Part shown: piece by piece, positions 1 through 6,362 of the stretch | How the letters are laid out: each line of letters opens with the position of its first letter | How positions within the stretch are numbered: position 1 is the stretch's first letter | Source of the DNA: Chlorobiales bacterium | GTDB lineage: Bacteria > Bacteroidota > Chlorobiia > Chlorobiales > Chlorobiaceae | Assembly: GCA_022360415.1 (NCBI GenBank) | Contig: JAKSDB010000389.1 | Span: forward strand, 1-8,891 | Direction of reading: 5' to 3' | DNA length: 8,891 nucleotides | Translations under genes and position numbers: made by a program | The notes under the pieces: model-generated | Database searches by the model: none | What the model saw: the letters and a program-made list of their open reading frames with translations, nothing else | What the model was told of the DNA's origin: nothing

Positions 1-911
1 TACATTTCGTTTGTATCAAAGCCTTCCGGTTCGAGAAAAATGTGGTGACTTCTTTTTTCGCTGAAACGATATATTTTGTCTTCAATCGAGGGGCAGTAAC
101 GGGGGCCTACACCCTGTACTTTCCCTGAAAACAGGGGGGAACGGTCAAAACCAGCCTCAAGAATTCTGTGAGTTTCTTGCGTGGTGGCTGTAAGGTGGCA
201 ATCAATCTGTTTTATTTGTGACAGGTCATTCGTGGAGAACGAAAACGGTGACGGATCATTGTCGCCCGACTGGACAGAGATTTTTTCATAGTCGACGCTT
301 CTTTTGTCGATCCTTGGCGGAGTACCTGTTTTCAACCTTCCGTGTTCGAAGCCCAGTTCCGAAAGGGATTCCGTAAGGCCGCGGACAGGTGGTTCTGCTA
401 TTGTTCTGCCGCCGGGATAATGGTTCATGCCAATGTGTATCAAGCCGTTAAGAAATGTTCCGCATGCAAGAATGACCGCTTTTGCATCAATGGAGCGTCC
501 GGAGCTGACAACTATTCCCCGGCAAGAGTTCTTTTCGGCGGCAATACCGATTACACTGTCCTGGAGCATATCGATGTTGCTTTGCTGCTCGATTACTTTT
601 CGCATATAGGCTGAATAATGTGCCCGGTCAGCCTGTGCCCTCGGGGAATGCATCGCGGGGCCCTTGCTTCTGTTCAGCATTCTGAACTGTATTCCGGTTG
701 CATCGATGGCTTTTGCCATTTCCCCGCCAAGAGCATCGATTTCTCTTACTATCTGCCCTTTTGCAACTCCGCCTATAGCGGGATTGCAGGACATTCTGGC
801 TATTGCGGTAAAATCTGATGTGACAAGGAGGCACTTCTGTCCCATTCGGGCGCAGGCAAGAACAGCCTCACAGCCCGCATGGCCTCCCCCGGCTACAATA
901 ATATCATACAT
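1..911 (-). CDS. mnmG: tRNA uridine-5-carboxymethylaminomethyl modification enzyme MnmG (GidA), N-terminal part, cut by the window edge
   Basis: FAD-dependent subunit of the MnmE-MnmG complex, which builds the (carboxymethyl)aminomethyl group on the wobble uridine of certain tRNAs in the cytoplasm. Reading the minus strand from ATG at 911 gives 303 uninterrupted codons to the window edge. The protein begins MYDIIVAGGGHAGCEA, the Rossmann FAD-binding motif (GGGHAG at about residues 8-13) typical of MnmG. Family blocks follow in order: SCNPAIGGVAKG (41-52), LACGTFLNG (148-156), GGRTIAEPP (167-175), GRLKTGTPPR (191-200) and GPRYCPSIEDK (269-279); the last contains the conserved cysteine that corresponds to Cys277 of the E. 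coli enzyme. The family is usually about 620-630 residues, so roughly half lies outside the window. No clear Shine-Dalgarno sequence precedes the start. A parS-type site lies only 14 bp upstream. The identity is very secure. Confidence 0.97.
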   Translation of the reverse strand, partial: MYDIIVAGGGHAGCEAVLACARMGQKCLLVTSDFTAIARMSCNPAIGGVAKGQIVREIDALGGEMAKAIDATGIQFRMLNRSKGPAMHSPRAQADRAHYSAYMRKVIEQQSNIDMLQDSVIGIAAEKNSCRGIVVSSGRSIDAKAVILACGTFLNGLIHIGMNHYPGGRTIAEPPVRGLTESLSELGFEHGRLKTGTPPRIDKRSVDYEKISVQSGDNDPSPFSFSTNDLSQIKQIDCHLTATTQETHRILEAGFDRSPLFSGKVQGVGPRYCPSIEDKIYRFSEKRSHHIFLEPEGFDTNEM

Positions 912-925
912 ATTCTGCAGAAAAG

Positions 926-941
926 TGTTTCACGTGGAACA
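926..941. promoter_or_regulatory. parS-type ParB-binding site (chromosomal centromere-like site)
   Basis: The 16-mer TGTTTCACGTGGAACA is seen directly. It agrees with the bacterial chromosomal parS consensus (TGTTTCACGTGAAACA and its TGTTCCACGTGGAACA variant): the left half-site is of the TTTCAC type and the right one is the complement of TTCCAC, so it is an almost perfect palindrome around CACGTG. Such sites are bound by ParB (Spo0J) and typically lie near oriC, often near mnmG-rsmG-parA-parB. Here it sits just upstream of the mnmG start, in the expected neighbourhood. ParB binding here is inferred; I see only one copy in this window. Confidence 0.85.
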
Positions 942-1018
942 GCTCGCATCTGTCGGGCTTCATGGTAAAGCGGAATGTCTTAAGTGTTTTTATAATAATG
1001 TCTTATCTGTCATCCATA

Positions 1019-1042
1019 AGGCCGGCTCTTTGTCCCCGGCCT
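1019..1042. repeat. GC-rich perfect inverted repeat (hairpin) in the mnmG-fccA interval
   Basis: AGGCCGG at 1019-1025 and its exact reverse complement CCGGCCT at 1036-1042 enclose a 10-nt loop. There is no T-run directly after the stem on either strand, so it does not look like a standard intrinsic terminator. It could be part of the mnmG leader transcript or a DNA-level structure; function unknown. Confidence 0.5.
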
Positions 1043-1118
1043 GTCGGGATCGAAATCGTATGCTTTGTGTGCACTCCGGTTTCTGCACTCTGTTCGCCTT
1101 GTTCTTGAGCCGTTCCTG

Positions 1119-1185
1119 CCGACCGGTTCGTCTGTCTGTACCGGTTGCGAAAAAGCAGTGCGGGCTCCGTGCGGGAGCCGGTCGG
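1119..1185. repeat. Nested inverted repeats with paired ACCGGTT repeats
   Basis: CCGACCGG (1119-1126) is the exact reverse complement of CCGGTCGG (1178-1185). Next to the right arm is a compact hairpin: GGCTCC (1163-1168), loop GTGCG, GGAGCC (1174-1179). The two stems compete for only 2 nt, so the hairpin could stack on a 6-bp version of the outer stem. In addition, ACCGGTT occurs twice, 18 bp apart (1122-1128 and 1140-1146), and its first six bases are palindromic. This could be a structured RNA, an operator with two sites, or chance in a GC-rich patch. On the minus strand a TTTTT run follows the inner hairpin only after 8 nt, so a terminator is unlikely. Confidence 0.4.
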
Positions 1186-1214
1186 ATGTTGTTTCTGTAA
1201 CAGTCTCATTGTGC

Positions 1215-1285
1215 AGCAATTAATTATTATTTGTGTTGCAGAATAAAAATTGTTATATAAATATATAGTTATATATTGTATGGTA
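1215..1285. other. Very AT-rich stretch with inverted repeat
   Basis: This stretch is strongly AT-rich, unlike the GC-balanced sequence on both sides. It contains the inverted repeat TATATAA (1254-1260) / TTATATA (1269-1275) separated by 8 bp. Several weak -10/-35-like combinations can be drawn, but AT-rich DNA produces these easily. It could be a promoter or UP-element-like region, a site bent or melted by DNA-binding proteins, or an origin-type unwinding element. The last would need DnaA boxes nearby, and I see none. Confidence 0.35.
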
Positions 1286-1613
1286 TGCTTTTGCTGAACG
1301 TGTTGACTGCTGCTGTCATGTAACCGGCTTGGCTTTGTGGTAAGTTTCCCGGGCTGTGATCGTGTGGAAAGCGGTTAAAGGCGTTGCACAATCGGCTGTC
1401 TTCATGATGGCGTAGGGAGTTCCTTACGTCCTTACGTTTAATGTATTGCATGCGAAGCAGAAAAAGAAGGAGGTTGCCGTCGCAGGCAGCGCAGGAACAG
1501 GAGAACTGTTGTAACAGGTATATTTCCAAAAACAACTCTCCGGGCGATAACGATCGAGGATTAAATGTTGCAGGAAACTTCCGGCTTCATGCAGGGGAAC
1601 TTGCGGAGACCTT

Positions 1614-1642
1614 TTGAAGCTCAACGAACGTTACAGAAGAAT
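1614..1642 (+). promoter_or_regulatory. Weak candidate promoter for fccAB
   Basis: TTGAAG (1614-1619), a 17-nt spacer and AAGAAT (1637-1642) each match 4 of 6 sigma70-type consensus positions. A transcript would start near 1649 and give a leader of about 43 nt before fccA. The match is modest, and the true start could lie further upstream. Confidence 0.25.
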
Positions 1643-1677
1643 TCGGTCCCATCATTCCGCTAATCCATAATAAAAAA

Positions 1678-1682
1678 AGGAG
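1678..1682 (+). promoter_or_regulatory. Ribosome binding site of fccA
   Basis: AGGAG ends 9 nt before the ATG at 1692, a textbook Shine-Dalgarno that fixes the fccA start and is stronger than that of most other genes in this window. Confidence 0.8.
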
Positions 1683-1691
1683 ATTAGAACT

Positions 1692-2051
1692 ATGGTTAAA
1701 CAGATTACCTCTTGGCTGTCTGTCGGTCTTATTTCGGCGGCAGCGCTTACCGCGTGCGATACGCAGACATCCGAGCAGCAGCAGGCATCTGAAACAGAGG
1801 AGATCAATCCTCGCGGCGAGATTCTCGCATTATCCTGTGCTTCATGCCACGGTACCGATGGTAAGAGCGTCGGTATCATGCCCGGCTTCTATGGTAAATC
1901 GGCATCTTACCTGAAATCGGCCCTGATGGAGTTTAAAAACGATGAGCGCTATTCTACTGTAATGGGGCGTCATGCCAAAGGGTATACCGATGAGGAAATC
2001 GAGCTCATTGCCGAATACTTTGGCGGGTTAAGTCAACAAAATTCTAAATAA
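1692..2051 (+). CDS. fccA: FccA, cytochrome c subunit of flavocytochrome c sulfide dehydrogenase, predicted lipoprotein
   Basis: Small monoheme cytochrome that takes electrons from the FAD of FccB during sulfide oxidation in the periplasm and passes them to soluble cytochrome c. The 119-residue protein starts with a signal peptide ending in a lipobox, LTAC, with Cys22 as the likely lipidated residue; a Gln/Glu-rich linker follows (about 24-37). The single heme-binding motif is CASCH (49-53), with His53 as one axial ligand. Met91, in VMGRHAKGY, is the likely second ligand by analogy with related FccA proteins (inference). The gene lies 14 nt upstream of fccB with the same orientation, the usual order for this enzyme. 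The lipobox suggests that the complex is tethered to a membrane. Asp23 follows the cysteine, which in E. coli favours inner-membrane retention; whether that rule holds here is unknown. Confidence 0.94.
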   Translation: MVKQITSWLSVGLISAAALTACDTQTSEQQQASETEEINPRGEILALSCASCHGTDGKSVGIMPGFYGKSASYLKSALMEFKNDERYSTVMGRHAKGYTDEEIELIAEYFGGLSQQNSK

Positions 2052-2065
2052 GCGGGGGAAACAAC

Positions 2066-3358
2066 ATGAGCCAGAAATTTACACGTAGAGAATTCAGCAA
2101 ACTTGTCATTGCCGGGGCTGCCGGCTCTACACTGGGAGTCTTTGGTGGCGTAAGGCCAGCCTTTGCAAATCAGAAACATGTAGTTGTAATCGGCGGCGGA
2201 TTCGGCGGAGCATCTGCAGCAAAGTATATCAGGAAACTTGATTCTTCGATTTCCGTGACGCTTGTTGAGCCTGCAACGACATTCTATACCTGTCCTTTCA
2301 GCAACTGGGTTATGGGTGGTTTGAAAGAGATGAAAGACATCGCTCAAACCTATGATGTATTGAAAAGCGCCTACGGTATCGAGGTTGTTCACGACGAGGC
2401 GGTTGAAATCGATGCGGCAAACCATTCCGTCAAGCTCAAGGGCGGCGGTGAATTGAAGTACGACCGTCTTGTAGTTTCGCCAGGCATCGACTTCAATTAC
2501 GATGCTGTTGAGGGGTACAGCGAGGAATTGGCCAACACAGTCATGCCGCACGCATACAAAGCGGGTCCTCAGACCGAGCTGTTGACAAAACAGATTCAGG
2601 AAATGAAGGACGGTGACAATGTCATCATCTGTCCTCCGGGCAATCCTTTCCGCTGCCCTCCGGGCCCTTATGAAAGGACCAGCCTTATTGCACATTACCT
2701 GAAAGAAAACAAGCCGAACTCGAAAGTCATCGTGCTTGATTCAAAAGAGAAGTTTTCCAAGCAGGGACTGTTTACCAAAGGCTGGGGACGTTTGTATGGC
2801 GATGTCATTGATTGGCGCGCAGCTTCCAAGGGCGGTAAGGTCTTGTCGGTTGACGCGGAAACCATGACGGTCAACACATCTGCAGGACCGGTGAAAGGCG
2901 GAGTGATCAACGTTATTCCTCCTCAGAGGGCTGGTAAAATTGCCTTCGCCGCCGGATTGACGAATGAAACCGGATGGTGTCCGGTCAACCCGATTACGTT
3001 TGAATCCACGATTCATCCGGGAATCCATGTGATCGGCGATGCCTGTATTGCAGGTGCGATGCCTAAATCCGGTTTTGCCGCCAGCAGCCAGGGTAAGGTT
3101 ACCGCGGCGAGTATCGTCCGGCTTCTGCAAGGCAAGGTGCCTGCTCCGCCGTCGCTTGTCAATACCTGCTACAGTCTTGTCGGTCCGGGTTACGGCATTT
3201 CCGTGGCCGCGGTTTACAAGCTCACCAGCGACGGCATTGTCAAGATCAAGGATTCGGGCGGTCTGACGCCTATGGACGCTGATGACGATCAGCTCAGCGA
3301 AGAGGCAACCTATGCACGTGGATGGTACAACAACATCGCTCAGGATATCTGGGGATAA
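2066..3358 (+). CDS. fccB: FccB, flavoprotein subunit of flavocytochrome c sulfide dehydrogenase
   Basis: Oxidises sulfide to sulfur or polysulfide in the periplasm, using covalently bound FAD, and hands electrons to FccA. The 430-residue protein opens with a Tat signal peptide: twin-arginine motif TRREFSK (6-12), hydrophobic segment and probable cleavage after AFA (32-34). The FAD-binding motif VVIGGGFGG is at 40-48. Cys76 in FYTCPFSN becomes residue 42 of the mature chain, matching the cysteine that carries covalent FAD in the Allochromatium enzyme. Cys197 (FRCPPGPYER) and Cys368 (NTCYSLVG) match the redox-active disulfide pair. IHPGIHVIGDA (316-326) is the second FAD-contact segment. Cys189, Cys305 and Cys327 are additional. 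A GGGGGA ribosome binding site (2054-2059) precedes the ATG. A strong terminator follows, so fccAB is probably a two-gene operon. Sulfide:quinone reductases are related, but the FccA partner and Tat signal favour FccB. Confidence 0.97.
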   Translation: MSQKFTRREFSKLVIAGAAGSTLGVFGGVRPAFANQKHVVVIGGGFGGASAAKYIRKLDSSISVTLVEPATTFYTCPFSNWVMGGLKEMKDIAQTYDVLKSAYGIEVVHDEAVEIDAANHSVKLKGGGELKYDRLVVSPGIDFNYDAVEGYSEELANTVMPHAYKAGPQTELLTKQIQEMKDGDNVIICPPGNPFRCPPGPYERTSLIAHYLKENKPNSKVIVLDSKEKFSKQGLFTKGWGRLYGDVIDWRAASKGGKVLSVDAETMTVNTSAGPVKGGVINVIPPQRAGKIAFAAGLTNETGWCPVNPITFESTIHPGIHVIGDACIAGAMPKSGFAASSQGKVTAASIVRLLQGKVPAPPSLVNTCYSLVGPGYGISVAAVYKLTSDGIVKIKDSGGLTPMDADDDQLSEEATYARGWYNNIAQDIWG

Positions 3359-3379
3359 TGTTCTGCCGTCAGATTCTTC

Positions 3380-3410
3380 AAGCCCGGTTGTTACCAGCCG
3401 GGCTTTTTTA
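3380..3410 (+). terminator. Intrinsic terminator after fccB
   Basis: Perfect 7-bp GC-rich stem AGCCCGG (3381-3387) / CCGGGCT (3398-3404) with a 10-nt loop, followed directly by a T-run (to 3409). It lies 22 nt after the fccB stop and should end the fccAB transcript before secD. Confidence 0.9.
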
Positions 3411-3552
3411 TTGTTCCCCGATCCCGAGTTATTCTTTCTTGCGGTAAGCATTTGATGACATATTGACTGTGGGAGTTCCTGGTGCAATGCGGGAGGATAA
3501 GTATGTTTTTTCGTCTAACAGGAAAGGTGCCGCTGAGGGCTGTTCTCTCTGA

Positions 3553-3581
3553 TTGTTAATCATAGGCTGGTTTTATATATT
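3553..3581 (+). promoter_or_regulatory. Candidate sigma70-type promoter of the secD operon
   Basis: TTGTTA (3553-3558), a 17-nt spacer and TATATT (3576-3581) match consensus in 4/6 and 5/6 positions. Transcription would start near 3588, about 45 nt before the secD ATG at 3634. Its position after the fccB terminator fits a separate operon. Confidence 0.5.
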
Positions 3582-3633
3582 GGCTGAACTTGATTGTATT
3601 GGCTGCATCGTATTCACACAGTTTCATGCATGT

Positions 3634-5412
3634 ATGAAAAACAACCGTATCAAAAGTCTCCTGATCGTTGCTCTGACAGCTCTTGCTCTCTGGTCACTGT
3701 GGCCTACCTATACGGATTATTCCTATTCGAAACAACTCTCCCAGCTCACTGCTCCGGAAGACAGTCTGGCATTTGTCCGCGGGAATCGCGAAGCCATTGA
3801 GTCGGCCGCTGAAAAAAGCCTGAAGCTCGGTCTTGATCTTGAAGGCGGGATGTATCTTGTTCTAGAGGTCGATCTTGTCGACCTTGTCAGGGAAAGAGCC
3901 TGGAACAAAGACGATACCTTTCATGATATTATCGCAGAAGTAATAGAGAATTCCGGCAGAAGCAACGCAAGGGTTATCGATATCCTTGTTTCCGAATTTC
4001 GCGAGCGCAAGATCAGAATGAGCCGGTACTTTTATGATGTCCGTGACAGTGACGAAGAGATAATAGAAAAGCTGAAAAAAGAGGCGGAAGATGCTGTTGT
4101 GAGGGCAAAAGAAATCATCCGGAACCGGGTCGATCAGTACGGCGTTGCCGAGCCGGTAATTCAAACGCAGGGATTGCGGCGCATTATTGTAGCTCTTCCG
4201 GGGGTTTCAGACGAAGAAAGGGTTCGCAAACTGCTCAAGGGCACGGCAAAGCTTGAATTCAAACTGGTCAGGGACAATAACAGCATGCTTGAGGCGTTTG
4301 AGCGGATAAACAGTTACCTCGCGCAAAGCGAGAAGGCCGAGGCTGATACTTCAGCAGCATCGAAGAACCCCCTGTATGAAAACATTGTCGTTATGCAGAA
4401 CGGCACAGCATACGCTCCCGTATATTCCAGGGAGTATCTGGCCGAACTGTTTCAAGACGCCGATATTCAGAAACTGCTTCCGAAAGATTCTGAAATCCGG
4501 TTTTCCGCACGCCCGACTACGGGAAGTGACGGAGAGACTTTCCATGAAATGTTTCTTTTGAAAAAAACTCCCGAACTAACGGGAGGCGTCATCACGGAAG
4601 CAAAAGCGACGTTTGGCGCTTCGGCTTTTCAGCCGGAAGTTACCATGAGAATGAATTCGGATGGAACGGCAAAATGGGCCAGAATAACAGGGGCAAATAT
4701 CGGACGCAGGATCGCAATTATCCTTGACGGAGCGGTGTATTCCGCCCCGGTCGTCGAGTCGAAAATTCCCGGCGGCAGTTCTGTAATCAACGGAATCGAG
4801 AGCATAGAGGAGGCTCAGGATCTTGAGATTGTCCTTAAAGCAGGTGCCCTACCTGCCCCGGTCAGAATTATTGAGGAAAGGACAGTCGGGCCGTCTCTTG
4901 GCGCAGACTATATTCGTTCAGGGTTGCTTTCTGCAGGTTGGGGCCTGTTTGCCGTTGCCTTGTTTATGATCATCTATTACCGGAAGGCCGGTATTTCAAC
5001 CGATATCGCCCTGGTTCTTAACATATTGTTTGTGCTTTCCGTACTGGCGGGTTTCAGCGCGGCCCTTACCCTTCCGGGTATTGCCGGTATCGTGCTGACG
5101 ATCGGTATGGCGGTAGATGCGAATGTGCTGATTTTCGAAAGGATCAGAGAGGAAATAGCGGCGGGCAAGAACCTTCGTCTCGCGGTTGATACAGGTTACA
5201 GCAAAGCGTTCTCTGCAATCGTCGATTCACAGATAACAACCATGGGGGCAGGGTTCCTCCTCTATATCTATGGTATTGGGCCCATACAGGGTTTCGCGCT
5301 CACCCTGATGATCGGAACGGCCGCGAGTCTGTTCACGGCACTGGTTATCACAAAGGTTATTTTTGACCTTCTGATCGAAGGGAATTTGATGACAGTCAAA
5401 AGTTTCGGTTAA
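3634..5412 (+). CDS. secD: Protein translocase subunit SecD
   Basis: Inner-membrane subunit that, with SecF, uses the proton motive force to help pull proteins through SecYEG to the periplasm. I chose ATG 3634 (592 residues), where a positively charged N-terminus (MKNNRIK) leads into the first membrane helix (about 8-24). The frame stays open upstream to a TTG at 3553, but that lies inside the probable promoter. The conserved LGLDLEGG is at 65-72, RNRVDQYGV at 163-171, and GPSLGADYIR (419-428) precedes the C-terminal block of five membrane helices, with GMAVDANVLIFERIREE at 491-507, the classic transmembrane-4 motif. Total length is typical for non-proteobacterial SecD. No clear Shine-Dalgarno is visible; three ATGs are stacked at 3626, 3630 and 3634, only the last in frame. 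secF follows after 19 nt. Confidence 0.96.
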   Translation: MKNNRIKSLLIVALTALALWSLWPTYTDYSYSKQLSQLTAPEDSLAFVRGNREAIESAAEKSLKLGLDLEGGMYLVLEVDLVDLVRERAWNKDDTFHDIIAEVIENSGRSNARVIDILVSEFRERKIRMSRYFYDVRDSDEEIIEKLKKEAEDAVVRAKEIIRNRVDQYGVAEPVIQTQGLRRIIVALPGVSDEERVRKLLKGTAKLEFKLVRDNNSMLEAFERINSYLAQSEKAEADTSAASKNPLYENIVVMQNGTAYAPVYSREYLAELFQDADIQKLLPKDSEIRFSARPTTGSDGETFHEMFLLKKTPELTGGVITEAKATFGASAFQPEVTMRMNSDGTAKWARITGANIGRRIAIILDGAVYSAPVVESKIPGGSSVINGIESIEEAQDLEIVLKAGALPAPVRIIEERTVGPSLGADYIRSGLLSAGWGLFAVALFMIIYYRKAGISTDIALVLNILFVLSVLAGFSAALTLPGIAGIVLTIGMAVDANVLIFERIREEIAAGKNLRLAVDTGYSKAFSAIVDSQITTMGAGFLLYIYGIGPIQGFALTLMIGTAASLFTALVITKVIFDLLIEGNLMTVKSFG

Positions 5413-5431
5413 ATAATTAAGACGATACAGC

Positions 5432-6358
5432 ATGCACCTGATTAAAAACACGAGCATAGATTTTCTCAAATACAGGAAAATAGCATATGTAATCTCTCTT
5501 ACCATCATGTTCGCCGGGGTGCTGTCCCTGGTTTTCCGGGGACTGAATTTCGGTATAGACTTTAAAGGCGGAACCGAAGTGGTTCTGCGGTTTCAAAATG
5601 ATTTTGAGGTGCGAGATGTCAGGGCGATATTGAAAGAAGCCGGTGTCGAGGGGGCGATTAAAAGCTATGGGGCCGACCGGTCTCTTCTTGTACAGACGGC
5701 GTTTGAAGGTGATCTCAACCAGCTGAGGGCTCTTGTCTCCAATGCGCTCGATGACCGCTTTCCGGATAACCCGCACACAGTGCTGAGGGTTGACTCTGTC
5801 GGCCCCAGTATAGCGTCCGATTTGAAATGGGCGGCTCTGAAGGCCTTGCTCGGGGCGGTTATCGCTATTCTGCTTTATGTTGGAATCCGCTTTGAGTTCA
5901 GGTTTGCAGCGGCAAGCGTCGTTGCAATCTTTCATGACGTTTTTATTGTGCTTGGAATTTTCAGCATTTTCGGAGGGATTTTCGATTTTATGCCCCTCGA
6001 CATCAACCAGGGCATCATAGCCGCATTTCTGACGATAGCCGGCTATTCCATCAACGATACAGTCGTGGTTTATGACAGAATTCGTGAAAATATCCGTTCG
6101 GGTAAACCTGCCGACTATACAACAATTTTCAACAAAAGCCTGAATCAGACACTCAGCAGAACGGTCATTACTTCCGGGACCACCCTGGTTGTGGTGCTGG
6201 TTCTCTTTGTCTTCGCAGGCCCTGCGATAAGGGGGTTCACCTTTGCCATACTTCTTGGTATAATCGTCGGAACATACTCATCGCTGTTCATTGCAGCACC
6301 CGTTGTCCTTGACTGGCAGTTGAAAACCAGACGACCGATAAAGCTGAGAGGAGGATAG
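5432..6358 (+). CDS. secF: Protein translocase subunit SecF
   Basis: Partner of SecD in the membrane complex that drives late steps of Sec export with the proton gradient. The 308-residue protein has an N-terminal membrane helix (about 18-35), the family motif GIDFKGG (41-47), a small periplasmic domain, SVGPSIASDL (122-131) just before the second helix, and AGYSINDTVVVYDRIREN (203-220), the SecF counterpart of the SecD transmembrane-4 motif. Five hydrophobic segments follow the periplasmic domain, as expected, and the length is typical. It begins 19 nt after secD, without a strong Shine-Dalgarno, so translation may depend partly on coupling. It stops 4 nt before the next gene, whose ribosome binding site is embedded in its last codons. 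Confidence 0.97.
   Translation: MHLIKNTSIDFLKYRKIAYVISLTIMFAGVLSLVFRGLNFGIDFKGGTEVVLRFQNDFEVRDVRAILKEAGVEGAIKSYGADRSLLVQTAFEGDLNQLRALVSNALDDRFPDNPHTVLRVDSVGPSIASDLKWAALKALLGAVIAILLYVGIRFEFRFAAASVVAIFHDVFIVLGIFSIFGGIFDFMPLDINQGIIAAFLTIAGYSINDTVVVYDRIRENIRSGKPADYTTIFNKSLNQTLSRTVITSGTTLVVVLVLFVFAGPAIRGFTFAILLGIIVGTYSSLFIAAPVVLDWQLKTRRPIKLRGG
6349..6354 (+). promoter_or_regulatory. Ribosome binding site inside the 3' end of secF
   Basis: A full AGGAGG lies in the last codons of secF, 8 nt before the ATG at 6363. It fixes the start of the lipoprotein gene and ties it to secF. Confidence 0.85.
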
Positions 6359-6362
6359 CGGC

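Larger units (their letters stand above)
912..1691. other. Long non-coding interval between divergent mnmG and fccA
   Basis: About 780 bp separate the divergent starts of mnmG and fccA. I see no convincing protein gene: the open frames here are short, arginine/serine-rich or low in hydrophobic pattern, lack good ribosome binding sites, and resemble no family. The interval does hold a parS-type site next to mnmG, a GC-rich hairpin at 1019-1042, a larger inverted-repeat block at 1119-1185, a very AT-rich stretch at about 1215-1285, and a weak candidate promoter and a good Shine-Dalgarno before fccA. No tRNA, rRNA, CRISPR or transposase remnant is recognisable. I found no clear DnaA box (TTATNCACA) on either strand. 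Confidence 0.7.

Noticed and set aside
664..1200. 178-codon open frame on the plus strand
   Set aside because: Its first part is antisense to well-supported mnmG; the composition is not protein-like, there is no ribosome binding site and no recognisable family.
1010..1219. 69-codon minus-strand frame (TTG start) and the alternative 68-codon frame from ATG 1209
   Set aside because: Arginine/serine/threonine-rich, no hydrophobic core pattern, no good ribosome binding site, and it runs through the inverted repeats; more likely chance in GC-rich spacer.
1215..1400. Replication origin (oriC) at the AT-rich stretch
   Set aside because: Proximity to parS is suggestive, but I found no DnaA box within one mismatch of TTATNCACA and no box cluster; the nearest matches (for example at 1336 and 1364) have two or three mismatches.
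1269..1535. 88-codon minus-strand frame between the AT-rich stretch and fccA
   Set aside because: No family resemblance and no ribosome binding site; ordinary for random frames of this length.
3315..3320. Second parS-like site around CACGTG inside fccB
   Set aside because: Only the central CACGTG is present; the flanking bases do not match parS.
2741..3487. 248-codon minus-strand frame opposite fccB
   Set aside because: A shadow of fccB, whose motifs and cofactor residues are unambiguous; the shadow protein has no recognisable features.
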